A stretch of DNA of 14,551 nucleotides from Rhodanobacteraceae bacterium (lineage in GTDB: Bacteria; Pseudomonadota; Gammaproteobacteria; Xanthomonadales; Rhodanobacteraceae), in contig JAICHS010000033.1 in assembly GCA_025924775.1 (NCBI GenBank), positions 1 through 14,551 on the forward strand, written 5' to 3'. The stretch's first letter is position 1. Every line of letters begins with the position of its first letter. Positions 1-7,278 of this stretch are shown one piece after another. The position numbers and the translations under genes are program-made. The notes beneath the pieces are model-generated. The model searched no databases and was not told the DNA's origin. It saw only the letters and a list, made by a program, of their open reading frames with translations.

Positions 1-611
1 ACCGCCAACCGCTGCAGGTGTGGTGCACCGACGAGGTGCACGAGGACCTGCAGCGTGGCCACCCGATGTTCCGCCTGCTCGACCACTACTGCGGCGTGGC
101 GTGGCAGCGCGTGCCACCGGACGGTACGCCCTTCCGGGTCCTCACCGCACCGGGGCTGGAGCTGCGGGCGCTGCCGATCGCCAGCAACGCACCGCCCTAC
201 TCGCCGCACCGCGACCATCCGGCACCGGGCGACAACATCGCGCTGGCGATCAGCGACATTAGCAGCGGCCGCAGCCTGTTCTACGCGCCCGCGCTCGGCG
301 CGCTGGACGCCGCCACCGAAGAGGAGATGCAGCGCGCGCACTGCGTGATGGTGGACGGCACCTGCTGGACCGACGACGAAATGGTGGCACTGGGCCTGTC
401 GCAACGGCGCGCGCGCGACATGGGCCATCACGCCGTGGGCGACCCGGGCGGCACGCTGGACGCGATGGCGCGCCTGCCGGCCGCCACCCGCCGCATCTTC
501 ATCCACATCAACAACACCAATCCGATGCTCGACGAGGATGGCCCGCAGTACGCCAGGCTGCGGGCGGCCGGCGCCGAACTTGCGTACGACACGATGGAGT
601 TCGAACCATGA
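1..611 (+). CDS. pqqB: PqqB, PQQ biosynthesis metallo-beta-lactamase-fold protein (5' end missing)
   Basis: The frame is open from the left edge (first whole codon at base 3) to TGA at 609-611, giving about 202 C-terminal residues. Full PqqB proteins are about 300 residues, so roughly the first third, with the main metal-binding motif, lies outside. The C-terminal motif FIHINNTNPMLDEDGPQ is characteristic of PqqB, and WCTDEVHEDL near the edge fits the central part. PqqB has a metallo-beta-lactamase fold and acts in the cytoplasm; work on the family assigns it an iron-dependent hydroxylation of the PqqA-derived Glu-Tyr intermediate. The stop codon overlaps the pqqC start (ATGA), so translation is probably coupled. 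A GTG at 18 is only an internal valine codon. Identity is nearly certain. Confidence 0.95.
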   Translation, partial: RQPLQVWCTDEVHEDLQRGHPMFRLLDHYCGVAWQRVPPDGTPFRVLTAPGLELRALPIASNAPPYSPHRDHPAPGDNIALAISDISSGRSLFYAPALGALDAATEEEMQRAHCVMVDGTCWTDDEMVALGLSQRRARDMGHHAVGDPGGTLDAMARLPAATRRIFIHINNTNPMLDEDGPQYARLRAAGAELAYDTMEFEP

Positions 612-1309
612 CCGAAGCTGCATGGAGCCGCGAGGAATTCGAGGCCAAGCTGCGCGAAAAGGGCGCGGTGTACCACATCTACCACCCCGTCAACCGCTGG
701 CTCAACGACGGTCACGCCACCCGCGAACAGCTGCAGATCTGGACCGCGAACCGTTGGCACTACCAGATCTCGATTCCGATCAAGGACGCGGCGATCCTGT
801 CCAACTGCCCGGACCGCGCGTGGCGGCGGCGCTGGATCACCCGCATCCTGGACCACGACGGCCACGGCGACGATCCCGGCGGCATCGAGGCCTGGACACA
901 ACTGGGGCACGCGGTGGGCCTGAGCCGCGAGGACCTGGAATCCGAGCGGATGCTGCTGCCGGGCGTGCGCTTTGCCGTGGATGCTTACGTGAACTTCGCA
1001 CGCCGCGAGCCCTGGCAGGAAGCGGTCACGGCGTCGCTGACCGAGCTGTTCGCCTCGGACATCCACAAGGAACGCCTGGCCAACTGGCCGCAGTTCTACC
1101 CGTGGCTCGGCGCGGAAGGCATGTTGTACTTCCACAACCGCGTCTCGCAGGCGCGGCGCGACGTCGCCGAGGCGCTGGCGCTGACCCTCGACCACTACGA
1201 CACGCGCGCGCTGCAGCTGCGTGCGCTCGACATCCTGCAGTTCAAGCTCGACGTGCTGTGGCAGATGAACGACGCCATGGCACAAGCCTTCCACCTGGAG
1301 GTGCACTGA
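608..1309 (+). CDS. pqqC: PqqC, pyrroloquinoline-quinone synthase
   Basis: This 233-residue protein has the usual PqqC length. It is the cofactor-free oxidase that performs the last ring closure and oxidation, converting AHQQ to PQQ with O2. The fold is heme-oxygenase-like. Aligning by eye to the Klebsiella enzyme with an offset of -1, the active-site residues are all present: Y22, H23, R49, Q53, H83 (in ILDHDG), H153, R156, Y174, R178 and K213 (in QFKLD). LPGVRFAVDAYVNFARR is another signature stretch. The ATG at 608 overlaps the pqqB stop by 4 bases and the TGA at the end overlaps the pqqD ATG by 1 base. This start is well supported by both overlap and N-terminal alignment. No missing or odd residues were seen, so the enzyme should be functional. 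Confidence 0.98.
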   Translation: MTEAAWSREEFEAKLREKGAVYHIYHPVNRWLNDGHATREQLQIWTANRWHYQISIPIKDAAILSNCPDRAWRRRWITRILDHDGHGDDPGGIEAWTQLGHAVGLSREDLESERMLLPGVRFAVDAYVNFARREPWQEAVTASLTELFASDIHKERLANWPQFYPWLGAEGMLYFHNRVSQARRDVAEALALTLDHYDTRALQLRALDILQFKLDVLWQMNDAMAQAFHLEVH

Positions 1310-1611
1310 TGGCGAAGATCGAAGGGCCACCGGCGGAATCGCCCGTCACCGCGGCGTCCATTCCCGCGATCGGACACGGTTTCCGCTTGCAGTGGGAAAA
1401 GGCCCAGAACGCGCACGTGCTGTTGTATGCGGAGGGCATGGTCACCTTGAACGGCAGCGCGGGCGCGATCCTGTCGCAGTGCGACGGCAGGAAGTCGGCC
1501 GCCGAGATCGCCGCGGAACTGCAGCACACCTACAACCAGCCTGACCTTGGCGACGACGTGCTGGCGTTCCTCAGGATCGCCGTCGACAACAAGTGGGTGC
1601 AACTCCAATGA
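1309..1611 (+). CDS. pqqD: PqqD, PqqA-binding peptide chaperone
   Basis: A 100-residue protein. PqqD binds the precursor peptide PqqA and presents it to the radical SAM enzyme PqqE. The core from about residue 22 (GHGFRLQWEKAQNAHVLLY, then GSAGAIL, CDGRKSAAEIAAEL, DVLAFL and a C-terminal KWVQLQ) follows the family pattern of a winged-helix RiPP recognition element. The roughly 20-residue N-terminal tail ahead of the core is a little longer than in many homologues and is probably disordered. The ATG at 1309 shares one base with the pqqC stop (TGATG), and the stop overlaps the pqqE ATG by 4 bases (ATGA). The close coupling suits a protein that works in a stoichiometric complex with PqqE. Confidence 0.95.
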   Translation: MAKIEGPPAESPVTAASIPAIGHGFRLQWEKAQNAHVLLYAEGMVTLNGSAGAILSQCDGRKSAAEIAAELQHTYNQPDLGDDVLAFLRIAVDNKWVQLQ

Positions 1612-2768
1612 ACGCAGCCGTGAATGCAGTCAACACCGATCCGGAACCTGCCGTCGCCCCGCCGTTCTGGCTGCTGGCCGAGCTGACCTACCGTTGTCCG
1701 CTGCACTGCCCGTTCTGCTACAACCCGGTGAACTTCGCCGCAATCAAGGCCGAACTGTCGACCGACGACTGGATCCGGGTACTGCGCGAGGCACGTGAAC
1801 TCGGTTCGGTGCAATGCGGCTTCTCGGGGGGCGAGCCGCTGGGGCGCGACGACCTGGAAATCCTGATCCGCGAGGCCCACGCGCTCGGCTACTACACCAA
1901 CCTGCTCACCTCGGGCGTCGGCCTTACCGAAAAGCGCATCGCCGAGTTCAAGCGCGGCGGCCTCGACCACATCCAGCTTTCGTTCCAGGACACCACGAAG
2001 CAGACCAACGATTTCCTGTCCTCGACCAAGACCTTCGACCTGAAGCGCAAGGCCGCCGAGCTGATCCACAAGTACGACTTCGAAATGGTGATGAACTGCG
2101 TGGTGCACCGCCTCAACATCGACCACATCGACAAGATCATCGAATTCGCGCTCGAAATCGGCGCCGGTTACCTCGAACTCGCCAATGCGCAGTACTACTC
2201 GTGGGCGCTGATGAACGTCGACCAGCTGCTGCCCACGCGCGAACAGGTCCAGCGCGCCGAGGAAGTCACCCAGCAGTACCGCGAACGCATCGGCAACCGA
2301 ATGCGGCTGCTGTTCGTGGTGCCGGACTACTACGAGACCCGACCCAAGCGCTGCGTCAACGGTTGGGGCACCACGCTGTTCGCGGTGACTCCGGATGGCA
2401 CCGCGGTGCCCTGCCACACCGCGCGGATGCTGCCGGGGCTGAAATTTCCCAACGTGCGCGAAATGTCGGTGCGCGACATCTGGTACCACTCGGAAGGTTT
2501 CAACCACTTTCGCGGCACCCGCTGGATGCAGGAGCCGTGCCGCAGTTGCGACGAACGCTTCAGTTGCCTCGGCGGCTGCCGCTGCCAGGCCTACATGCTG
2601 ACCCGCGACGTGAACGCGGCGGACCCGGTATGCGACAAGTCGCCGCACCACGCCGTCGTCACGGACATGGTGGCCAGGGCCAACCAGCCGCGCGATCCGG
2701 ACGCGCCGCGCAAGCCACTGGTCTTTCGCGGCGCCGAGGAGTCGCTGGCGCACGGCCACGACGCCTGA
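1608..2768 (+). CDS. pqqE: PqqE, radical SAM PqqA Glu-Tyr cross-linking enzyme
   Basis: A 386-residue radical SAM/SPASM protein. PqqE makes the carbon-carbon bond between the glutamate and tyrosine side chains of PqqA, the first committed step of PQQ synthesis. The radical SAM cluster motif CPLHCPFC gives C30, C34 and C37, and the SAM-binding GGEP follows. The C-terminal SPASM region has the expected cysteines: CVNGWGT, VPCHTARM, then CRSCDERFSCLGGCRC and a final VCDKSPHH. I chose the ATG at 1608, which overlaps the pqqD stop as ATGA, rather than the in-frame GTG at 1593 that would lie inside pqqD. It is the last pqq gene here: no pqqF or pqqA follows, and corC starts 96 bp downstream with its own promoter. 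Confidence 0.97.
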   Translation: MNAAVNAVNTDPEPAVAPPFWLLAELTYRCPLHCPFCYNPVNFAAIKAELSTDDWIRVLREARELGSVQCGFSGGEPLGRDDLEILIREAHALGYYTNLLTSGVGLTEKRIAEFKRGGLDHIQLSFQDTTKQTNDFLSSTKTFDLKRKAAELIHKYDFEMVMNCVVHRLNIDHIDKIIEFALEIGAGYLELANAQYYSWALMNVDQLLPTREQVQRAEEVTQQYRERIGNRMRLLFVVPDYYETRPKRCVNGWGTTLFAVTPDGTAVPCHTARMLPGLKFPNVREMSVRDIWYHSEGFNHFRGTRWMQEPCRSCDERFSCLGGCRCQAYMLTRDVNAADPVCDKSPHHAVVTDMVARANQPRDPDAPRKPLVFRGAEESLAHGHDA

Positions 2769-2802
2769 ACCCGACCGTGCCACCGGCCGTCGGCCGCAAG
2801 CC

Positions 2803-2829
2803 TTGCGCGACGCGACTTTCCATTACAAT
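2803..2829 (+). promoter_or_regulatory. Putative corC promoter
   Basis: The only AT-rich stretch between pqqE and corC contains a good -10 hexamer TACAAT at 2824-2829. A weaker -35 candidate, TTGCGC, lies at 2803-2808 with a short 15-bp spacer. Transcription would start near 2836, leaving a leader of about 30 nt before the ATG at 2865. The -10 sits in the middle of a palindrome listed separately. Read-through from the pqq operon is also possible, because no terminator was found after pqqE. Confidence 0.45.
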
Positions 2830-2837
2830 GGAAGGTC
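2814..2837. promoter_or_regulatory. 24-bp near-perfect palindrome over the corC -10, candidate operator
   Basis: The inner arms TTCCATT (2818-2824) and AATGGAA (2827-2833) are exact reverse complements around a 2-bp centre. After one mismatched pair (2817/2834) the symmetry resumes with GAC (2814-2816) and GTC (2835-2837). The -10 hexamer at 2824-2829 is inside it. A dimeric repressor bound here would block RNA polymerase. The symmetry is seen directly; the operator role is inferred, and the regulator is unknown. Confidence 0.4.
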
Positions 2838-2864
2838 CGACCGCGTGGGACCTACGCCACCCCG

Positions 2865-3731
2865 ATGCCAGCTGAACCTCCAAGTACGACCGGCCCCGCC
2901 CACCGCTCGCTGTGGGACCGCCTGGGCCACATGCTCGCGGGCGAGCCCCGCAATCCCGAAGAGCTGCTCGCCGAGCTGCGCGACGCACAGACCAACGGCC
3001 TGCTCACGGACGAAACCTATGCAATGATCGAAGGCGCGATCCGCGTCACCGAGATGGTGGTCGGGGACGTGATGGTGCCGCGCGCGCAGATGGTCATGCT
3101 GGACATCGACGACGATCTTGCGACGATCCTGGACACCGTGATCGAATCGGGCCACTCGCGCTTCCCGGTGCACGGCGAGGACAAGGACGAGATCCTCGGC
3201 ATCCTGTTGGCCAAGGACCTGCTGCGGCGCGGCCAGAACGGTGCGCTCGATTTGCGCGCGCTGTTGCGACACGCGGTGATGATCCCGGAGTCCATGCGCC
3301 TCAACGTGCTGCTGGCGGAGTTCCGCCGCTCGCGCAACCACATGGCCGTGGTGGTGGACGAATACGGCGGCGTGGCCGGCCTGGTCACCATCGAGGACGT
3401 GCTGGAGGAAATCGTCGGCGAGATCGACGATGAACACGACGACGCCGTGCCGCCGAAACTGGTGGTCGCACAGGCCGACGGCAGTTGGCTGGTCGATGCG
3501 CTCACGCCCATCGAGGATTTCAACGAACAGTTCGGCACCGCGTTCCCCGACGAGGAATACGACACCGTGGGCGGCCTCGTGACCGCCGAAATCGGGCACC
3601 TGCCCGACCCCGGCGAAGCTGCCACGCTGGGCGAGTATGCCTTCGACGTCACCCGCGCGGATGATCGGCGCGTGTTGCAGTTCCGCGTGCGCAAAGGTGC
3701 AATCGCGCAGCGGGATTCGGGAAAAGCGTAA
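2865..3731 (+). CDS. corC: CorC/YbeX-type CBS-domain ion transport accessory protein
   Basis: A 288-residue soluble protein of the CorC/HlyC family, without the DUF21 membrane domain of the longer paralogues. After an N-terminal region with GEPRNPEELLAELRDAQ, a pair of CBS domains spans roughly residues 65-190 (VGDVMVPRAQMVML, SRFPVHGEDKDEILGILLAKDLL, then NHMAVVVDEYGGVAGLVTIED and VLEEIVGEIDDEHD). The CorC_HlyC transporter-associated domain fills about 205-280 (DGSWLVDALTPIEDFNEQFG, YDTVGGLVTAEIGHLP). Family members are linked to Mg/Co efflux and adenine-nucleotide or Mg sensing. The ATG at 2865 has only a weak GGGA upstream. In many proteobacteria this gene follows ybeY and precedes lnt; here it follows the pqq operon and precedes an Lnb-like gene. 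corA lies about 1.6 kb downstream, a sensible metal-ion neighbour. Confidence 0.93.
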   Translation: MPAEPPSTTGPAHRSLWDRLGHMLAGEPRNPEELLAELRDAQTNGLLTDETYAMIEGAIRVTEMVVGDVMVPRAQMVMLDIDDDLATILDTVIESGHSRFPVHGEDKDEILGILLAKDLLRRGQNGALDLRALLRHAVMIPESMRLNVLLAEFRRSRNHMAVVVDEYGGVAGLVTIEDVLEEIVGEIDDEHDDAVPPKLVVAQADGSWLVDALTPIEDFNEQFGTAFPDEEYDTVGGLVTAEIGHLPDPGEAATLGEYAFDVTRADDRRVLQFRVRKGAIAQRDSGKA

Positions 3732-4038
3732 CGACAACGCATCATTCGGGGCTGCCCACGCGCAGCGGGTGCGGAACCCGATCGCAGGTACAAGATTGGA
3801 ACTGCCAACGCCGAAGGCGGCCCGCAGGGCGAGCGCCAGGGCGACGCGAGTCAATCGGTGTACCGCGCCACCGACAGCAGAAGCCGATTCCGGATTGCGC
3901 TGCGCGTCCGAATGACTAGCTCAGGCGCAAGTCCATACGCCTTCCCGTTCCGGAGCGGCGAGCAGAGCCAAGGTCACACCCGCGCAACGCCAACTACCCG
4001 TTTATCATGCGTCGGTTCCCTCAAGGCCGCTTGGATCG
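3732..4038. other. 307-bp intergenic stretch between corC and the DUF4105 gene; no gene seen
   Basis: No open frame here has a recognisable protein. There is no strong terminator after corC: the best stem is CGCC/GGCG around 3809-3819, with no T-run. A T-loop-like string, GTTCCAATC on the - strand at 3802-3794, has no matching tRNA arms. A possible -10 for the downstream gene is TATCAT at 4003-4008. The stretch may include decayed sequence, since it is less GC-biased at codon-like periodicity than its flanks. Confidence 0.5.
4003..4008 (+). promoter_or_regulatory. Possible -10 element of the DUF4105 gene
   Basis: TATCAT lies 30 bp before the ATG at 4039, in the AT-richer string GTTTATCAT. 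No convincing -35 hexamer stands 16 to 18 bp upstream, so this is a weak call based on one element. Confidence 0.3.
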
Positions 4039-5307
4039 ATGCTCGCCACCCTGCGCCGTGTTGTCTTGCACCACGCATGCTCACTCGCTGCCGTGCTGGC
4101 CTGCGCGTTGCTTCCGACACTTGCCCACGCCGGCGTTGCCGACGCACCGGGCGCCAACCTGCGCGTCGACCTTTACACCTATGGCCCTGGCACGGTGTAC
4201 TGGGAACGCTTCGGCCACGACGCACTGGTGATCACCGACACCGCCAGTGGCGAGGCGTATGCCTTCAACTATGGCACCTTCGACTTCGACCAGCGGGATT
4301 TCTATCTCAACTTCGCGCGCGGCATCATGAACTACCGCGCCGCTGCGTGGCCGGTCGCGGACGACATCCGGGAATATTCCGGCGAAGGCCGTTCGATCAC
4401 CGACCAGCACCTGAATCTGACGCCCGCGCAACGCGCGCAGCTGCGCGATTTCCTGGTGTGGAACGTGCAGCCGCAGAATTCAGGCTACCGCTACCGTTAT
4501 TTCCGCGACAACTGCACCACGCGCATCCGTGACGTGCTGGACAAGGTGCTGGGCGGCACGCTGGGACCACAGCTCAGCGCCCCGGCCGCGCACGGCGAAA
4601 CCTACCGCAGTGAAACCGACCGCCTGATGTCCGGCCAGCCGTGGCTGATGTACGTGCTGGACCTCGGCCTCGGGCCGTTCGCGGACCAGCCACTCAACCG
4701 CTGGACCGGCGCCTTCATTCCGGCGCGATTGATGGGCGAACTACGCAGCGCACGCGGCACCGACGGCGCACCGCTGGTGCAAGCGGAAACCGTGCTGTCG
4801 CCACAGCGGCTGCCCTCGCCGCCCGCTACGCCACCCAACCTCCGCTGGCCGTTGCTGATCGCCGGCCTGGTGCTCGGCGTTGCGTTCATCGCCGCAGCCT
4901 GGCTGCGTGACCACTACGACGTCGAGCGTTGGTGGTTCGCGCTGGTCGGCACCTTGTACGCGCTGCTGGCGGGTATCGCGGGCGCCCTGATGCTGGTGTT
5001 GTGGTTCGCCACCGCGCACCGCGCAGCCTGGGCCAACGAAAACCTGTGGCTGTTCAATCCGCTGGCGTGGCTGCTGATCCCGCCGCTGCTGCGCCTGCGC
5101 AAACCCGCCGGCACCAGCTCGCGCGCGGCGCTGGCGATCGCGGGGTTGCTTGCACTGCTCTCGATCTTTGCACTGGTTTCAAAGCTGAGCCCGTGGTTTC
5201 CGCAGCACAACCTGCCGTGGATCCTGTTCGCATTGCCGGCGTGGCTGGGCCTGGCGGGCGGCCTGTGGCTGATGCGTGCGCGCAATCCCCGCGCGATTTC
5301 CGCATAA
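4039..5307 (+). CDS. DUF4105 (Lnb N-terminal periplasmic domain) multi-pass membrane protein
   Basis: A 422-residue protein. Residues 1-31 look like a signal peptide, with a likely cut after LPTLAHA. A periplasmic domain of about 230 residues matches the DUF4105/Lnb pattern: ERFGHDALVI (H60), AFNYGTFDF, NFARGIMNY, and YRYFRDNCTTRIRD with C159. In Enterococcus Lnb, an intramolecular transacylase that makes lyso-form lipoproteins, conserved His and Cys of this domain are catalytic; H60 and C159 are the likely counterparts. About five hydrophobic helices follow (near 270-288, 298-323, 337-353, 362-381 and 392-413), so the architecture is periplasmic domain plus membrane anchor. The stop is 7 bp before corA and lgt is close by. 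Family membership is fairly sure; lipoprotein acyl transfer is inferred. Many Gram-negative members have no assigned function. Confidence 0.82.
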   Translation: MLATLRRVVLHHACSLAAVLACALLPTLAHAGVADAPGANLRVDLYTYGPGTVYWERFGHDALVITDTASGEAYAFNYGTFDFDQRDFYLNFARGIMNYRAAAWPVADDIREYSGEGRSITDQHLNLTPAQRAQLRDFLVWNVQPQNSGYRYRYFRDNCTTRIRDVLDKVLGGTLGPQLSAPAAHGETYRSETDRLMSGQPWLMYVLDLGLGPFADQPLNRWTGAFIPARLMGELRSARGTDGAPLVQAETVLSPQRLPSPPATPPNLRWPLLIAGLVLGVAFIAAAWLRDHYDVERWWFALVGTLYALLAGIAGALMLVLWFATAHRAAWANENLWLFNPLAWLLIPPLLRLRKPAGTSSRAALAIAGLLALLSIFALVSKLSPWFPQHNLPWILFALPAWLGLAGGLWLMRARNPRAISA

Positions 5308-5312
5308 TCGCG
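5292..5312. promoter_or_regulatory. 7-bp inverted repeat just before the corA start
   Basis: CGCGATT (5292-5298) and AATCGCG (5306-5312) are exact reverse complements with a 7-nt spacer. The right arm ends 2 bases before the corA ATG at 5315, and the TAA stop of the upstream gene lies across the spacer and the right arm. A -10-like CATAAT (5303-5308) lies within it. It could be an operator or an RNA hairpin limiting corA translation. Confidence 0.3.
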
Positions 5313-5314
5313 GC

Positions 5315-6307
5315 ATGGACACGCAGGCATCGAACGGGATGGTCGCCAACTGCGCCGCCTACGGCGCGGATGGCAGGAAGATCCGCGACATCACGCTGGA
5401 TGAAATCAGCGACTTCCTGCAGCAGCCGCACGACTTCGTCTGGGTCGGGTTGGTCGAGCCAGACGAAGCGCTGCTGGAAAAACTGCAGGGAGAGTTCGGG
5501 CTGCACGAACTGGCGGTCGAGGACGCCCACAGCGCACACCAACGGCCCAAGATCGAGTCCTACGGCAATTCGCTGTTCATCGTCGCGCAGACCGCGCAAA
5601 TGACTGACGGCAACATTGCGTTTGGCGAGACCCACATCTTCCTGGGCCAGCACTACCTGTTGTCGGTGCGCCACGGCGCCTCGCGCACCTACGCGCCCGC
5701 GCGCCGCAACTGCGAGCAGACCCCCGAGCACCTGGCACTGGGGCCCAGCTACGCGCTGTACTCAATCCTCGACTACATCGTGGACAACTACCTGCCCATC
5801 GTGCAGGACTTCAAGGAAGAATTGCAGGAGTTGGAACACGACGTGTTCGGCGACGCTTCCAACCGCGACATCACGCGTCGCCTGTACGACATGCAGCGCG
5901 AACTTCTGACCCTGAAACTGGCCGCGACGCCTTTGCAGGACATCGTGGGCCAGCTGGTCCGGCTGCATCCCGAGGTAATCCGCGACGAAGTACGCCCCTA
6001 CTTCCGCGACGTGCAGGACCATGTCACCCGCGTCAGCGACGCCATCAACTCGATGCGGGAAATGCTGGGCGCGGCCATGAACGTGAACCTGTCGCTGATC
6101 ACGGTGCGCCAGAACGAGGTCGTGAAACGCCTGGCCGGCTGGGCCGCGCTGCTGGCGGCACCCACGCTACTGGCGAGCTGGTACGGCATGAACTTCCACG
6201 ACATGCCGGAACTAGCCAAGCCCTACGCCTATCCGATCATCATCGGCATTACGGTGGCAGTGTGCATCAGCCTGTTCGTGGTGCTCAAGCGCGCGAAGTG
6301 GCTGTGA
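5315..6307 (+). CDS. corA: CorA magnesium/cobalt transport channel
   Basis: A 330-residue CorA. The large N-terminal cytoplasmic domain includes FVWVGLVEPDEALLEKLQGEF, LAVEDAHSAHQRPKIE and the long helices around DYIVDNYLPIVQDFKEELQELE, which form the funnel and stalk of the pentamer. Two membrane helices lie at the C terminus, the first (about 272-290) ending in the signature YGMNF (G291, M292, N293) that forms the selectivity filter, the second at about 304-325, followed by the basic tail KRAKWL. It mediates Mg uptake across the inner membrane and also passes Co and Ni. I prefer the ATG at 5315 (MDTQASNGMV), 7 bp after the previous stop; the ATG at 5339 is an alternative and the upstream GTG at 5276 overlaps the preceding gene too far. 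No clear Shine-Dalgarno is visible. The 3' end overlaps lgt by 23 bp. Confidence 0.95.
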   Translation: MDTQASNGMVANCAAYGADGRKIRDITLDEISDFLQQPHDFVWVGLVEPDEALLEKLQGEFGLHELAVEDAHSAHQRPKIESYGNSLFIVAQTAQMTDGNIAFGETHIFLGQHYLLSVRHGASRTYAPARRNCEQTPEHLALGPSYALYSILDYIVDNYLPIVQDFKEELQELEHDVFGDASNRDITRRLYDMQRELLTLKLAATPLQDIVGQLVRLHPEVIRDEVRPYFRDVQDHVTRVSDAINSMREMLGAAMNVNLSLITVRQNEVVKRLAGWAALLAAPTLLASWYGMNFHDMPELAKPYAYPIIIGITVAVCISLFVVLKRAKWL

Positions 6308-7202
6308 CCCCCGCAGCAACCGGTTGCACCACGGGCGCGCGGCGCGACATCCACAGCAGCGCCAGGCCGACGATGACCAGCGGCAGCGATTGCACCTGGC
6401 CCATGGTCAGCCAGCCGGTGTGCAGCAGGTAGCCGAGCTGCGGGTCGGGCTCGCGGATGAATTCGACCGCGAAGCGGAAGCAGCCATACAGCAGCGCAAA
6501 CAGGCCGGATACCGCATAGCGGTGGCGCGGCTTGATCGAAAACACCCACAGCACGGTGAACATCACCACGCCTTCCAAGATGAACTCGTAAAGCTCCGAC
6601 GGCTGGCGCGCATAGGCGTCCAGCGCGCCGCTCGGGTACAGGGCGTGCAACTGCGCCGCCGACATGCCCGCGAACTTCGGGTTTTCCTGCAGGGCGTGCG
6701 GATAGATCATCGCCCACGGCAGGTCGCTGAGCTTGCCCCACAGCTCGCCATTGATGAAATTGCCCAGCCGCCCCAGCCCCAAACCGATCGGCACCAGCGG
6801 CGCGAGGAAATCCACCGCGTCGAAGTAGTGCTGCACGGTTTCCCGGTGTTTCCACCACCACCAGAGGCTCGCGGCCAGTACGCCCAGCAGGCCGCCGTGG
6901 AAGGACATGCCGCCATCCCAGACCCGGAACAGTTGCAACGGGGCCGTCCAGATCCAGTTGATCGGCTGGTAGGTCAGCATGTACCAGATGCGGCCGCCGG
7001 CAATGACCCCGAGCATGCAATAGAACGCGAGATCGAGGAAGGCATCGCGATCGACCGCCAACCGGCCACGCCGGCGACGATACTCGCCCAGTGCCAGGCC
7101 GCCGAGGAACCCGCCCAGGTACATCAGGCCGTACCAGCGTACCCCGAAGGAAAAAATGTGGAACGCGACGGGGTCGATATCGACGAAAAAGGGATGGACC
7201 AT
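6285..7202 (-). CDS. lgt: Lgt, phosphatidylglycerol-prolipoprotein diacylglyceryl transferase
   Basis: A 305-residue inner-membrane enzyme (about 290 in E. coli). It transfers diacylglycerol from phosphatidylglycerol to the lipobox cysteine of prolipoproteins, the first step of lipoprotein maturation. It is strongly hydrophobic with about seven membrane segments. Signature residues are visible: FHGGLLG (H102), GRLGNFINGELWG (R145, N148, E153) and FRFAVEFIREPD (R243, E247), matching H103, R143 and R239 of the E. coli enzyme. The start MVHPFFVDIDP at 7202 fits the family N terminus; longer upstream reading would add an unrelated leader. The last few codons overlap the convergent corA end. A divergent promoter region is shared with the glycosylase gene. 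The Lnb-like protein about 1 kb away may act on products of this pathway. Confidence 0.97.
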   Translation of the reverse strand: MVHPFFVDIDPVAFHIFSFGVRWYGLMYLGGFLGGLALGEYRRRRGRLAVDRDAFLDLAFYCMLGVIAGGRIWYMLTYQPINWIWTAPLQLFRVWDGGMSFHGGLLGVLAASLWWWWKHRETVQHYFDAVDFLAPLVPIGLGLGRLGNFINGELWGKLSDLPWAMIYPHALQENPKFAGMSAAQLHALYPSGALDAYARQPSELYEFILEGVVMFTVLWVFSIKPRHRYAVSGLFALLYGCFRFAVEFIREPDPQLGYLLHTGWLTMGQVQSLPLVIVGLALLWMSRRAPVVQPVAAGVTATSRA

Positions 7203-7231
7203 GCGGCAACCGGAACCAGCGGTGACCGGGC

Positions 7232-7237
7232 ATTCTA
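7232..7237 (-). promoter_or_regulatory. Putative lgt -10 element
   Basis: On the - strand TAGAAT reads from 7237 to 7232, giving a likely start near 7225 and a leader of about 23 nt before the ATG at 7202. The -35 position (around 7255-7260) is a poor match, so activation or another start is possible. The left arm of the inverted repeat begins at the very next base, 7238. Confidence 0.4.
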
Positions 7238-7276
7238 ACGTGCGGATCCGCGTGGGCACCATGTCGATCCGCACGT
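7238..7276. repeat. 11-bp inverted repeat between divergent lgt and mug-like promoters
   Basis: ACGTGCGGATC (7238-7248) and GATCCGCACGT (7266-7276) are perfect reverse complements with a 17-nt spacer. The left half also contains a 10-bp palindrome, GCGGATCCGC (7242-7251). GATCCGC occurs twice in direct orientation (7245-7251 and 7266-7272), 21 bp or two helical turns apart. The arms abut the lgt -10 (7232-7237) and lie 2 bp from the glycosylase -10 (7279-7284). This is a candidate shared operator; a local duplication is an alternative. Confidence 0.6.
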
Positions 7277-7278
7277 GG

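Noticed and set aside
2795..2807. CGCAA/TTGCG stem after pqqE as a terminator
   Set aside because: Only 5 bp with no T-run, and it overlaps the likely corC -35.
3794..3802. T-loop-like GTTCCAATC on the - strand, suggesting a tRNA or a tRNA-end fragment
   Set aside because: The flanking bases do not form a T stem, and no acceptor, D or anticodon arms could be found around it.
2823..3854. Long - strand open frame opposite corC extending into the gap
   Set aside because: Its composition is that of an antisense reading of corC, and its extension past 3732 shows no protein similarity I recognise.
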